DNA from: Dictyobacter aurantiacus
Lineage (GTDB): Bacteria > Chloroflexota > Ktedonobacteria > Ktedonobacterales > Ktedonobacteraceae
NCBI RefSeq assembly: GCF_003967515.1
Contig: NZ_BIFQ01000001.1
Location: 4,092,001 to 4,156,000, forward strand
Reading direction: 5' to 3'
DNA length: 64,000 bases
How positions within the stretch are numbered: position 1 is the stretch's first letter; each line of letters opens with the position of its first letter. Below are positions 32,634 through 41,440 of the stretch, in pieces. The notes beneath the pieces were generated by a model. It ran no database searches. It saw nothing but the letters and a program-made list of their open reading frames with translations, and was not told the origin of the DNA. The translations under genes and the position numbers were made by a program.

Positions 32634-35237
32634 TCAAGCCACTCCGATCTCCCCATTTTCCATCTGGACCGCGATGAGCTTCGCGTAGAAGCCACGGCGC
32701 TGGAGAAGTTGCTGGTGCGTCCCCTGCTCTACGATGTGCCCCTCATCCAGCACAAGAATAAAGTCCGCGTTGCGGATGGTGCTGAGCCGGTGGGCGATAA
32801 CGATCTGGGTGCAGGAGAGGCGATTAAGACTCTGCTCCACGGCCCGTTCGGTTGTCACATCCAGGGCGCTGGTAGCCTCATCGAGCAGGATCAGAGCGGG
32901 ATGGTTCGCCAGGGCGCGGGCCAGGGCCAGGCGCTGACGCTGTCCTCCCGAAAAAACGCTGCCCCCCTCCGATAGCAATGTCTCGTACCCCATCGGCATC
33001 TTTTCGATATCCTCATGGATGGCCGCCGCTTTGGCGGCCCGCATAATCTGTTTTATATTCAGGTCCGGATTGTTGAACGAGATATTTTCACGTACCGAAC
33101 CACTGAAGATAAAGGATTCCTGTAGCACCACCCCGAACTGGCGGCGCACCTCCTGATAGTTGAGTTGTTGCAGTGAAAGGCCATCGTACAGGATCTCCCC
33201 TTTGGTAGGGGTGATCAGGCCAATCAGGAGTTTGCCCAGCGTACTCTTTCCCGAGCCGGTCTTGCCAACCAGGGCCACTTTCTGTCCCGGCTGAATGCGC
33301 AGCGTAATATCCTTTAAAACCGCGGGGGTATTAGGATCGTACTGGAAGCTCACGTTTTTGAGTTCAAGGTTGCCCTTCAGTTTTGGTGGGAGCTGAACCT
33401 GATGCAGGTTCTGCTCCGACTCGCTCCCAAGCACATCCGCCAGGCGATCAAAGTGTGCATTGGCGATCTGCAGCTTTTGGCCGCTAGCGGCCAGAGAACT
33501 GAGTGGCACCAGGAATGAGACCGCCAGCGTGCTGAGCGCCAGCATAGAGCCTACTGACATCGTGCCATTGATAACCTGCGTCGCACCGACCCACAGCAGT
33601 AACAGCGGCGACAGGATCTGCAGAATCTCAAAGGCGATGCCGACAATGGCCTGCAGATAGTTGCGCTGATTCGAGATATTCATCTCATCGAAAAAAAGAT
33701 TTGTCCAGCGTGCCAGGGCGCGCTGCTCCGCTCCGGCCGCCTTCACCGTCGCGATACCCGAGAGTACCTCGTTCAGATAGCCCTGTGTTTTGCCCTGCGC
33801 GATCAGATCGCGCATAGTCAGGCGGCGAATCGCCGATGCTGTGGTGAGTAGTAGCGCCACCTGAAGCACGCCAATCGCTATCGTTACGCCCGCGAAAAGC
33901 TTCGACTGCATGATCAGGACGATCAGGTAGATAATGACCGAGGAGCCATCCAGCAGAGTAGAGATAAGCTGACTCGTCAGCAGGTCGCGGATGGCCGCGT
34001 TGCTCTCGGTACGTGCCAGCAGATCGCCGTTCAAACGCATCTGGAAGAAGCGATAGGATAAGCTGAGGAGGTGTTCAAGGAAATTGAGCATCATCTTCGC
34101 ATCGATTCGTGTCTGCAGAAAGATCAGCAAGGAGACGCGCATCAGCTTCAACACTCCCTGCATCATAATCAGAAACAGCATGCTGATGCCTAGCATGACC
34201 AGCAGATTCATCGAGCGGTTAGGAATGATATGGTCGATAACCATCTGGGTGAGCAGGGGAGTACCCAATCCGAAAATCTGGAGCAGGATTGAGATGCCAA
34301 TAATCTGGGTAACGATTCCCTGCATGTTGGGCAGCGAGCGCAGATAGGTCCAGAGCGAAAGGGTGCGCGTCGAATGCTGACGTTCAAAGTTCGCCCCCGG
34401 CTCAAGCATCATCAAGATGCCGGTAAAGCCCTCCTCAAATTCGGCCATCGAGAGCCTTCTGCGTCCCGCAGCCGGATCGATGATATCGACATATTTTTTC
34501 GAGCAGCGCTCAATGACCACGAAGTGGTTAAACTCCCAGTGGGCGATGGCGGGCAATGTAATAAAGCGAAAATCGTTTGTTTTCAGCGAAACGGTGCGTA
34601 CCCGTAGTCCATACTGGCGGGCCGCCTGAACGATCGTCAGGGCCGAGAGGCCATCACGACCCACGCCGCAGCGCTCCTGCACATCAGATACACTGACCGA
34701 ACTGCCATGATAATTCAGAATCATGGCCAGGCAGCAGGCACCACATTCCACGGCACTCATCTGCCTTAACTCGTGAACGCGCCGCCAGCGCTTCTGGCGG
34801 CGCGGGGCGGCCTTTGATGGCTCTTTCCTGGTCTGAGAGCCGGACGCGGCGGCTACTGGTGGCTCTTGTCTGACCGGTAGTTCACCAGGCACGACCGTTG
34901 GCTCTTGTTGCTTGATCTGAGTTTCGGGAGTGACCACTGGTGATAGTTGCTTGATCTGAGTTTCGGGAGTGACCGCTGGAGGAGATGGTTTAGCTTTGAT
35001 CGTGGGTACCGGGTGGCTGGGCAATGAAAGCAACTGGGGTCCATGTGATGGTGGGATATATGCCGCTTGATCTTGCGCAGGTGTTATGGCAGGAATGGGA
35101 TTGAATGCAGGGGCTGGCTCGTCTTCTTGCGCGAAACTGGGTAGCAACAGGCGAGGGGGCACCTGAAGCGCCTGTCTTTTCTGGCCGGGTTCTGGCCCTT
35201 TCTGCGAAATATGCGGCTGCTGTTGCTGTTCCTTCAT
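32634..35237 (-). CDS. Peptidase C39-containing ABC exporter of a double-glycine peptide
   Basis: An 867-residue protein. Residues 1-150 are Pro/Gln-rich and include a 13-residue repeat (VTPETQIKQ occurs twice). A C39 protease follows with Cys in QMSAVECGACC, His in HFVVIE and Asp in DPAAG. After it come about six membrane helices, then an ABC ATPase (Walker A GKTGSGKST, signature FSGGQRQRLA, Walker B ILLDEATSALD). Such exporters cut leader peptides after Gly-Gly and pump out the mature peptide. It is 4 bases after the HlyD-like gene and near a Gly-Gly precursor. The long N-terminal extension is unusual. Confidence 0.95.
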   Translation of the reverse strand: MKEQQQQPHISQKGPEPGQKRQALQVPPRLLLPSFAQEDEPAPAFNPIPAITPAQDQAAYIPPSHGPQLLSLPSHPVPTIKAKPSPPAVTPETQIKQLSPVVTPETQIKQQEPTVVPGELPVRQEPPVAAASGSQTRKEPSKAAPRRQKRWRRVHELRQMSAVECGACCLAMILNYHGSSVSVSDVQERCGVGRDGLSALTIVQAARQYGLRVRTVSLKTNDFRFITLPAIAHWEFNHFVVIERCSKKYVDIIDPAAGRRRLSMAEFEEGFTGILMMLEPGANFERQHSTRTLSLWTYLRSLPNMQGIVTQIIGISILLQIFGLGTPLLTQMVIDHIIPNRSMNLLVMLGISMLFLIMMQGVLKLMRVSLLIFLQTRIDAKMMLNFLEHLLSLSYRFFQMRLNGDLLARTESNAAIRDLLTSQLISTLLDGSSVIIYLIVLIMQSKLFAGVTIAIGVLQVALLLTTASAIRRLTMRDLIAQGKTQGYLNEVLSGIATVKAAGAEQRALARWTNLFFDEMNISNQRNYLQAIVGIAFEILQILSPLLLLWVGATQVINGTMSVGSMLALSTLAVSFLVPLSSLAASGQKLQIANAHFDRLADVLGSESEQNLHQVQLPPKLKGNLELKNVSFQYDPNTPAVLKDITLRIQPGQKVALVGKTGSGKSTLGKLLIGLITPTKGEILYDGLSLQQLNYQEVRRQFGVVLQESFIFSGSVRENISFNNPDLNIKQIMRAAKAAAIHEDIEKMPMGYETLLSEGGSVFSGGQRQRLALARALANHPALILLDEATSALDVTTERAVEQSLNRLSCTQIVIAHRLSTIRNADFILVLDEGHIVEQGTHQQLLQRRGFYAKLIAVQMENGEIGVA

Positions 35238-35241
35238 ACAT

Positions 35242-35820
35242 CTATCCCTTTAATTTTTCGAGTAGTTGATTGGCGCCCGGGATCAAGGAGAACACGCTCT
35301 GTGATCCTACCTGAATCTGCGCGCTACACAGGCTTCCTGCATATAGCCGTGCTGAGCTAGAGGATCCTATAAAGATAGTTACGGTGGTAGATGGTCCAAT
35401 GATAACCTGCGCCAGTCCCCCTTGTAGCTTATAGCGGCTGCGAGCCTCTGCCGGACTGATAAGCTTTGTATCGACATGATCGACGGCGCCGGCGACATTA
35501 ATTGGAGGTGAACCAATACTAACAACCACGGGTTGTCCTGGATGCAGATGTGTTCGCTGGTCTGGCGCAATGAAGAGCTGAGCGACCGTTGTTGTCTCGC
35601 TTTGTTCGCTTGTTTTCTGCTCTATAACCACTCCCTGACCCTGTATGACGACCGGCACCTGTATCGAGAGGGCGAATCCAGCGGCACCAATGAGCGCCAG
35701 CATGAAGATCCAGAAAAAGATCAAGGCGGGCGGATACGTTACACGCAGCAATACCCCCTGCTCCTGTCTTTGCTGATAGCGCTCGATAGCTTCCTTTCGA
35801 AATATAGGTCGTTCTGACAT
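35242..35820 (-). CDS. Short HlyD-like membrane fusion protein of peptide exporter
   Basis: A 192-residue protein with a cytoplasmic N-terminus (RKEAIERYQQRQEQG), one membrane helix (LIFFWIFMLALIGAAGFALS), and an outside beta-rich part with PVVIQGQGVVIE and LHPGQPVVVSI, as in biotinyl-lipoyl-like and barrel parts of HlyD proteins. The coiled-coil hairpin usual in HlyD is missing, which fits a cell envelope without an outer membrane or an NHLM-type adaptor. It is co-transcribed with the C39 exporter. The family call rests on pattern and context. Confidence 0.8.
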   Translation of the reverse strand: MSERPIFRKEAIERYQQRQEQGVLLRVTYPPALIFFWIFMLALIGAAGFALSIQVPVVIQGQGVVIEQKTSEQSETTTVAQLFIAPDQRTHLHPGQPVVVSIGSPPINVAGAVDHVDTKLISPAEARSRYKLQGGLAQVIIGPSTTVTIFIGSSSSARLYAGSLCSAQIQVGSQSVFSLIPGANQLLEKLKG

Positions 35821-35940
35821 CGATATAACATTTCCTTATAAAGAGGCGAGGCAAAGTCTAACACAACCGCTGCTTTGTGTTATACCTTTGCCTCGTCCAC
35901 ATTGGTATTCCTGAGCCTAGAACAGGAAGACTGTCATCAG

Positions 35941-36201
35941 TTATGGAAGCAGGTTGCCGACAACTGATGTAACGTTTGCACCGTTGATCTCGGTTTTGGG
36001 GCTGATCTCCAGCTCGTTGCCGCTAACGGTTGTGACAACCTGGGTAACAGGGTTCGCAACATTTTTAACGGTTGCAACCACGCTATCCAGGTTGACGGGG
36101 GCGTGCAGGCTACCACCAGCGACCTGGCTCAACTGCTCGTCACTGACTTCTTCCAAATACTGCTCGGTAACTACTTCGTTTTTCTTGCCAAATTTGAACA
36201 T
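35941..36201 (-). CDS. Double-glycine leader precursor peptide (bacteriocin-like), cysteine-free
   Basis: An 86-residue peptide. The first about 30 residues form a charged leader with EQYLEEVSDEQLSQVAGG, the classic double-glycine cleavage site. The 56-residue remainder (SLHAPVNLDSVVATVKNVAN and on) is rich in Val, Asn and Thr, has no Cys and ends VVGNLLP. It should be the substrate of the C39 exporter 121 bases downstream on the same strand. Without Cys or nearby modification enzymes it is not a lanthipeptide; an unmodified bacteriocin, signal or matrix peptide is possible. Confidence 0.85.
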   Translation of the reverse strand: MFKFGKKNEVVTEQYLEEVSDEQLSQVAGGSLHAPVNLDSVVATVKNVANPVTQVVTTVSGNELEISPKTEINGANVTSVVGNLLP

Positions 36202-36875
36202 TGAAATATGCTCCTTTTCCTACAACTTCTTACAATGTTTGCCGGTACCAGTACAATCATCCGGATTGCTGGCCGCAGTAAATGCTGGCAAACCAATATT
36301 TCACTTCAGGCTTGCCCTATCAATGCTACAAATATCTACCCTTGCCGGCAAAATCCTTTATGCCATAAATATTTGTAGCATCAATGGCAAGCATTTCAAG
36401 AATAATGATCTATTCCTGAATTTGCGAGATCCAGGAAGAAAATGAATTGCCGTTATCCTTGGAGCGTCACACTTTTTCAAGACCATTTTCTCCGGACTCA
36501 TTTGGTTATCGCAAAAAGGAGAAAAATGTTGCACGCCATTTATTGGGTCATGAAAAAATAGACCTGGTGGGTGAGCTTGATATAGCACTTTGGGGTCAAG
36601 GTATCCTGAACGAAAATCGATGGAATTTTAAAACACCTGCAGCCGCCTGAGAAGCGCATCGGCGTGATATCGATATTACGAAATTTTTGGCTAATACAGA
36701 AAAAAAAGACTTTTGGGTAAAAGTCGTGACTGATAAGATATTTTTTGTTGCAATAAAACTGGTTGTCGAATGGTAAAGGATAGTCCTTTTGGTTGGCCTC
36801 TAGCTAGATACGCAACATTATCATAGAACCTCCCGATAACCATGTGAGATGTCCAAATTATCCTTGAGGAGCACC
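36202..36875. other. Intergenic region between precursor peptide and sigma factor genes
   Basis: A divergent gap of 674 bases, AT-rich. It holds an imperfect inverted repeat at 36311-36391. Small frames on both strands show no family likeness and are not called. It should contain the promoters of both the peptide-export operon and the sigma-factor operon. Confidence 0.5.
36311..36391. repeat. Interrupted inverted repeat upstream of precursor peptide gene
   Basis: ATGCTACAAATAT (36323-36335) pairs perfectly with ATATTTGTAGCAT (36369-36381). Outer blocks CTTGCC (36311-36316) and GGCAAG (36386-36391) also pair. Between them lies TTGCCGGCAA, itself a palindrome. It may be an operator, an RNA structure in the 5' leader, or the remains of mobile-element ends. 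Confidence 0.45.
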
Positions 36876-37427
36876 ATGTATCAACGACAACGGCAAGCCT
36901 TTGACCGTTCACTGGTTGAAAAGCTTTATGATAAACATGCACGAGATATTTTGAGATATATTCGAAGATATATATACTCGAATGAAGATGCTGACGATAT
37001 ACTGGTTGAGGTTTTTCTCGCCGCCATGGAAAGTCAGACATTACCTGATTTGAAGATAGAAGAACAATTTGCCTGGCTGCAGCGTGTGGCACACAACAAA
37101 GTTGCTGACTATCAGCGAAAAGTCACCAGATACTCAGCGGTAGCCCTGGACGAAATGCTTGATAGTCCCTACGATGCAGATCTGATTACACCGGAGAAAG
37201 AGCTAGTGCAGAGAGAAGATGTGGAACTGTTGCGCTCCCACCTCTCTGTGCTCCCCGAACTACAGCAGCAAGTGTTGCAGCTACGGTTTGGGGACGGCCT
37301 GCGTACAAAAGAGATTGCATCGAGGTTAGATAAGAGCGATGGGGCTATACGTTCACTGCTTTTACGTTCACTCAATCTGTTAAGAGATCTGTACACCACG
37401 CAAAACAAGGAGCGAATCAATGGATAG
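36876..37427 (+). CDS. ECF-type RNA polymerase sigma factor
   Basis: About 183 residues. Region 2 reads LVEKLYDKHARDILRYIRRY, SNEDADDILVEVFLAA; region 4 reads LRSHLSVLPELQQQVLQLRF, LRTKEIASRLDKSDGAIRSL. This is the two-domain layout of extracytoplasmic-function sigma factors. The ATG at 36876 is preceded by GAGGAG. The next gene starts 8 bases before its stop, so the two are coupled; the partner is likely to control this sigma factor at the membrane. Confidence 0.94.
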   Translation: MYQRQRQAFDRSLVEKLYDKHARDILRYIRRYIYSNEDADDILVEVFLAAMESQTLPDLKIEEQFAWLQRVAHNKVADYQRKVTRYSAVALDEMLDSPYDADLITPEKELVQREDVELLRSHLSVLPELQQQVLQLRFGDGLRTKEIASRLDKSDGAIRSLLLRSLNLLRDLYTTQNKERING

Positions 37428-38952
37428 GGATGACGAAAAGCAGACTGTAGAGGATACAAAAAATACGTGGAAAGACGAAGAGCTGACAGTAGAGAACGTA
37501 GATGAGCAGGTAGAGCATCATCTGTTACAACCGCCTTCCTCTGGGGCCGCGACGCCACTGGCCCGCACGGTGAATGATCTGCGAACTATCTATACTGAGA
37601 AGCGCAGTCTGGAACAGGCCTGGGCCCGTATTAACGACCATATGGAGGCCCGCGAGGCTGGCAACGGGGTTTCCCTAATTGGCACTGCCCAGACACCGAC
37701 GGAGGCACTGCGTGCGATGCCGCCTGTTAAGGAGAAAGATACAGGTCCGCACCCCTTTAAAGCTGGTAGACGTGTATACAGGTCATCTCGCTGGAACTGG
37801 CGCATCGTTGCGACCGGTCTGGTCGCCGCCATCGTCTTGCTCGCAGTCCTGGTGTGGCCGTTGGTATCGTACGCTCTGCACGGGACATTGCCTTTCATGC
37901 CTAGCTCCACAAGTACGCCTCGGAGCCAGTCCACACCGCAGGTTTCAGGCATGAAGGAGTACAACGGCCAATACTTTAAATTTCAATATCCATCCAACTG
38001 GGTTATCACGCAGGATTCCAGCGGTGAGGGCTACCGACAAACGGTTCAGTTGCGTCCCTCGGAGAAGAGTCCGGCTTTTGTCACCATCAATGTCCTGTCC
38101 GACAGGACGGCGTCCGCTGAGCAACTGTTACAGGTAGATCCCGATATGCAACTGGGCAAACGACTTGGCACAAGCTCTGTTACGTACCATGGTGTTCCCT
38201 GGAACGTAGGTATGGTTGAGCATGCCACCTCTGGCAGCGACCGGGTAGCCAGGCTGAAGGTGGCCTATTCTAATCAAGGGACCCCCTATAGAATCGAGTT
38301 TGGGGCACTGGCGAACGAGTTCGGCTCTTATACATCGGTATTTGACGCCATGTTTGCGTCCTTCTATGCGCAACCCGCGTTGGTCGCTCGCGCGACCGCT
38401 ACTCCGGAGAGCACGCCCGCACCTGCGCCGACGAGCGTGGCAACTTCCACGCCTGTCACCGACAGCACTCCACCAGCCGCCGCCACGGCCACCTCGGTAC
38501 CGACGGTTGGCGGTGGCATTGGCCTGAAGGTGTATAGTGACCAGTACTTCCAGTTGCAGTATCCATCCAGCTGGGTTATCACGCAGGTCTCGAGCGGTGG
38601 GAGCTACCAGGAAACGGTTCAGTTACGTCCGGCGGCATCAAGTTCAGTATCTATCACCATCAATGTGTTGGCGAATAGTCCATTGTCTGCCAGCCAGTTG
38701 CTGCAACTGGATCCCGATATAAAGCTGGGCACGTTGCTTAGCACAAGTTCAGCGTCTTATCACGGCGTCTCCTGGAATATCGGCATCGCTAACATCCTGG
38801 ACTCGGTCCTGCAGCCGCCGCATAAGGTAGAGGTTGCCTATACCAACCAGACCACGCCCTACAAGGTTGAGCTGAGCGCGCCCCTGGATACGTTCGATGC
38901 GAATACACAGACATTTAATAACGTGCTGGCATCATTTAATCCAGCCAATTAG
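37420..38952 (+). CDS. Membrane protein with two PsbP-like outer domains, possible anti-sigma factor
   Basis: A 510-residue protein. A soluble N-terminal part (about 1-125) is followed by one membrane helix (about 129-148, WNWRIVATGLVAAIVLLAVL), then a Ser/Thr/Pro linker. Two copies of a domain follow: YNGQYFKFQYPSNWVITQ and YSDQYFQLQYPSSWVITQ, each with VQLRP and INVL further on. They are joined by a Thr/Pro/Ala linker. The repeated domain resembles the PsbP/Mog1 fold by pattern only. The overlap with the sigma-factor stop and the topology suggest an anti-sigma factor; no ASD or zinc motif is evident. Confidence 0.75.
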   Translation: MDRDDEKQTVEDTKNTWKDEELTVENVDEQVEHHLLQPPSSGAATPLARTVNDLRTIYTEKRSLEQAWARINDHMEAREAGNGVSLIGTAQTPTEALRAMPPVKEKDTGPHPFKAGRRVYRSSRWNWRIVATGLVAAIVLLAVLVWPLVSYALHGTLPFMPSSTSTPRSQSTPQVSGMKEYNGQYFKFQYPSNWVITQDSSGEGYRQTVQLRPSEKSPAFVTINVLSDRTASAEQLLQVDPDMQLGKRLGTSSVTYHGVPWNVGMVEHATSGSDRVARLKVAYSNQGTPYRIEFGALANEFGSYTSVFDAMFASFYAQPALVARATATPESTPAPAPTSVATSTPVTDSTPPAAATATSVPTVGGGIGLKVYSDQYFQLQYPSSWVITQVSSGGSYQETVQLRPAASSSVSITINVLANSPLSASQLLQLDPDIKLGTLLSTSSASYHGVSWNIGIANILDSVLQPPHKVEVAYTNQTTPYKVELSAPLDTFDANTQTFNNVLASFNPAN

Positions 38953-39040
38953 AGAGGAATGTACGAACCGATAATCGGTTATAACGCGGTGCGCGGAGCG
39001 ATCTTTAAGAAACGATCAAGTTCCGTGCACGCGCCCACCT

Positions 39041-40027
39041 ATGGATCCTTTTGTAATGAGAGAGAGGTGCATTTTGGAGAAGAAGCAAATACACGTGCCA
39101 GATCAGCCATATGATAGGATAGAGCGTTTATCTAATAAACACTATTACGGCAAGCCATCGCTGCGCCTGATCTCTCTGCGTGTTGGTATCGCTGTTTTTG
39201 TGCTAATAATCTGTGCGGGTCTTGATCTCGGTCTGCCGAGGCAGCATGCCTACGCAAAGAGCATGTGTGGTATCCTTTTTACCTGCCCAACGCCGACGCC
39301 CATGCCGCCTACCGCAACTCCACCGCCTCAGCCAACGCCTATCCCCACTCCGGTTCCCACTACCGCGCCGCCTGTGCAGCCGACGCCCACCGCCGCGTCC
39401 GGACCGGTTGTGGCACCGACTGTACCCGCCAACGTCCCGCCAACGCCAATCGCGACCGTGCCTGTCCGCCCGACCGCGCCTGTCCACCCGACCGTGACCG
39501 CGACCAGTAAAGCGCAGCCAACGCCCACACCCGTCCCAACACGCGTTTCTGTCACCAATCATCAGAAGCCCGACGATCGCGCGCCGGTTCAGCCACAAGA
39601 GAGTGGCTTTCCACACATGCTGATGATTATCGCCCTTGTTTTCTGCGTCCTGCTTTCTATTCTTGGCATTGGTCTACTCATCTTTCGTCGCATGCTTTTG
39701 CCACCGATTCAGATCAAGCCGCCCACAGTTGGAGTTGGAGGATCTTCCTGGACGCGTACCCTTGCGCCTGATCCTTCTTTCAGCGGCCTGGACATAAGCA
39801 GCAATGGCATACAGGATGCACCGATTGTGAACTCTGTCTTTCCTCCACTGACAGGTATAGACCATGATGGTGTTACCATCGCCAATACCGCAGTACCGTT
39901 AATGCCCGACGAGCAGATCGATACCGCGGGCGTGAGCGCCTCTAATGAGGAAACGGCTGGAAAATTAGCGGCAACCAGATCGAACACTGCCTGGTATGAC
40001 ATATCGGATGATCCATTTACCACATAG
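39041..40027 (+). CDS. Pro/Thr-rich membrane protein downstream of sigma factor
   Basis: A 328-residue protein not assigned to a family. A helix at about 47-65 (VGIAVFVLIICAGLDLGL) may be a signal anchor. A Pro/Thr-rich stalk (about 83-190, PTPTPMPPTATPPPQPTP) and a second helix (about 193-217, MLMIIALVFCVLLSILGIG) follow, then a polar tail. The start is uncertain, and the ATG at 39056 is also possible. It probably belongs to the sigma-factor operon (88-base gap) and may be a wall-spanning or cell-surface protein. Confidence 0.7.
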   Translation: MDPFVMRERCILEKKQIHVPDQPYDRIERLSNKHYYGKPSLRLISLRVGIAVFVLIICAGLDLGLPRQHAYAKSMCGILFTCPTPTPMPPTATPPPQPTPIPTPVPTTAPPVQPTPTAASGPVVAPTVPANVPPTPIATVPVRPTAPVHPTVTATSKAQPTPTPVPTRVSVTNHQKPDDRAPVQPQESGFPHMLMIIALVFCVLLSILGIGLLIFRRMLLPPIQIKPPTVGVGGSSWTRTLAPDPSFSGLDISSNGIQDAPIVNSVFPPLTGIDHDGVTIANTAVPLMPDEQIDTAGVSASNEETAGKLAATRSNTAWYDISDDPFTT

Positions 40028-40229
40028 TACCAGTAAATTCATTTGCTTTTTTATAACGTTGTATTATTGATAATAAGCTTACAAAAAGCAGAAGCCATTT
40101 TTTCAATACTTGAGCTTACTTCGAAATAGGCGAAAAGATCGGCATCTGTCACTGTATAGAACAGGTGGATATTTTTTTACTTTTATAAGTAGAAAGGTGC
40201 AAACGTATACCTAGGGACATTTAATTATT

Positions 40230-41426
40230 ATGAAATTTCAACAAAGGTTCAAACTCAATGAGAGAGTGGGAATGCTGTGGCGGCATAATATGGCCGCCAC
40301 GCTGCCATTCTCGATACCTGAGGAATTACTCCTTGAAGCACGGCGCTATACGCACCTGTTTCACAAGGAGTGTGGAACTCCCCATGACTATGCACAAAGG
40401 GTAGAAGCTGTGCGCATTGAACTTGAGCGCACAGGTACCTACCGGCATACACAGGATGAGCTTACGTATGGTGCTATGGTCGCCTGGCGCAATAATGCGC
40501 GCTGCATTGGCCGGTTGCATTGGCGATCGCTTCAGGTGCGCGACATGCGTCATCTCTCAACTGCGCAAGATATCTTTTCCGCTCTGGTTGAACATATTCG
40601 ACTTGCCACCAATGGTGGGAAGATTCGATCGATGATCACCGTATTTGCTCCCCAGACCCCCGGCCAGTCAGGTATTCGTATCTGGAATCCCCAGTTGATT
40701 CGCTATGCTGGATATCGGCAGGCCGATGGCTCCATCGTTGGTGATCCACTCAATGCTGATCTGACGGAGGCGATGCATCGTCTAGGGTGGCGGCGAACAC
40801 AGGGAGGAGCTTTTGATGTTCTTCCGCTCGTCATCCAGTTGCCCGGTCAACCGCCCGAAATATTTGAACTGCCCCCTGAGTGTGTACTGGAGGTCATGTT
40901 AAGCCATCCAGACTTTCCCTGGTTTGAGGACCTGGGCATTAAGTGGCATGCGCTTCCGGTTATTTCGAATATGCGGCTGGAGATCGGAGGCATCTCGTAC
41001 ACAGCTGCCCCATTTAATGGCTGGTATATGGGAACCGAGATCGGGGCCCGTAACCTGGGGGATGTTGAGCGTTACAACCTGCTACCCGTGATCGCCCAGG
41101 CGATAGGATTGCAGACGCGTTCGGATCGAACGTTGTGGAAGGACCGTGCCCTGGTTGAATTGAATCGGGCGGTACTCTATTCATTTGAGCGGGCTGGCGT
41201 TACCATTATCGATCATCACACGGCCAGCCGGCAATTCGTGCATCACGAAAAGCACGAGCGGCAGGCAGGGCGCTCATTGTACGCGGATTGGGGATGGATT
41301 GTGCCGCCCATGTCGGGATCGACGATGCCCGTTTTCCATACCCCGTACGAAAATCGCCAGACGACGCCCAACTTCTTTTATCAAAATGATCCCTGGCTGG
41401 AAAACTCTCTCCGTCCGGCCCTCTAG
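40230..41426 (+). CDS. nos: Bacterial nitric oxide synthase oxygenase
   Basis: The 398-residue product is a NOS oxygenase domain without a reductase. The heme-ligating Cys is near residue 92 in AWRNNARCIGR, the arginine-binding Glu near 270 in FNGWYMGTEIGARN, and pterin-side text is DWGWIVPPMSGSTMPVFH. The enzyme makes NO and citrulline from arginine using electrons from a separate reductase. The N-terminus is about 30 residues longer than typical Bacillus enzymes, and the true start could be an internal ATG. The H-NOX gene follows after 14 bases. Confidence 0.96.
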   Translation: MKFQQRFKLNERVGMLWRHNMAATLPFSIPEELLLEARRYTHLFHKECGTPHDYAQRVEAVRIELERTGTYRHTQDELTYGAMVAWRNNARCIGRLHWRSLQVRDMRHLSTAQDIFSALVEHIRLATNGGKIRSMITVFAPQTPGQSGIRIWNPQLIRYAGYRQADGSIVGDPLNADLTEAMHRLGWRRTQGGAFDVLPLVIQLPGQPPEIFELPPECVLEVMLSHPDFPWFEDLGIKWHALPVISNMRLEIGGISYTAAPFNGWYMGTEIGARNLGDVERYNLLPVIAQAIGLQTRSDRTLWKDRALVELNRAVLYSFERAGVTIIDHHTASRQFVHHEKHERQAGRSLYADWGWIVPPMSGSTMPVFHTPYENRQTTPNFFYQNDPWLENSLRPAL

Positions 41427-41440
41427 TAGAGGAGTAATAT

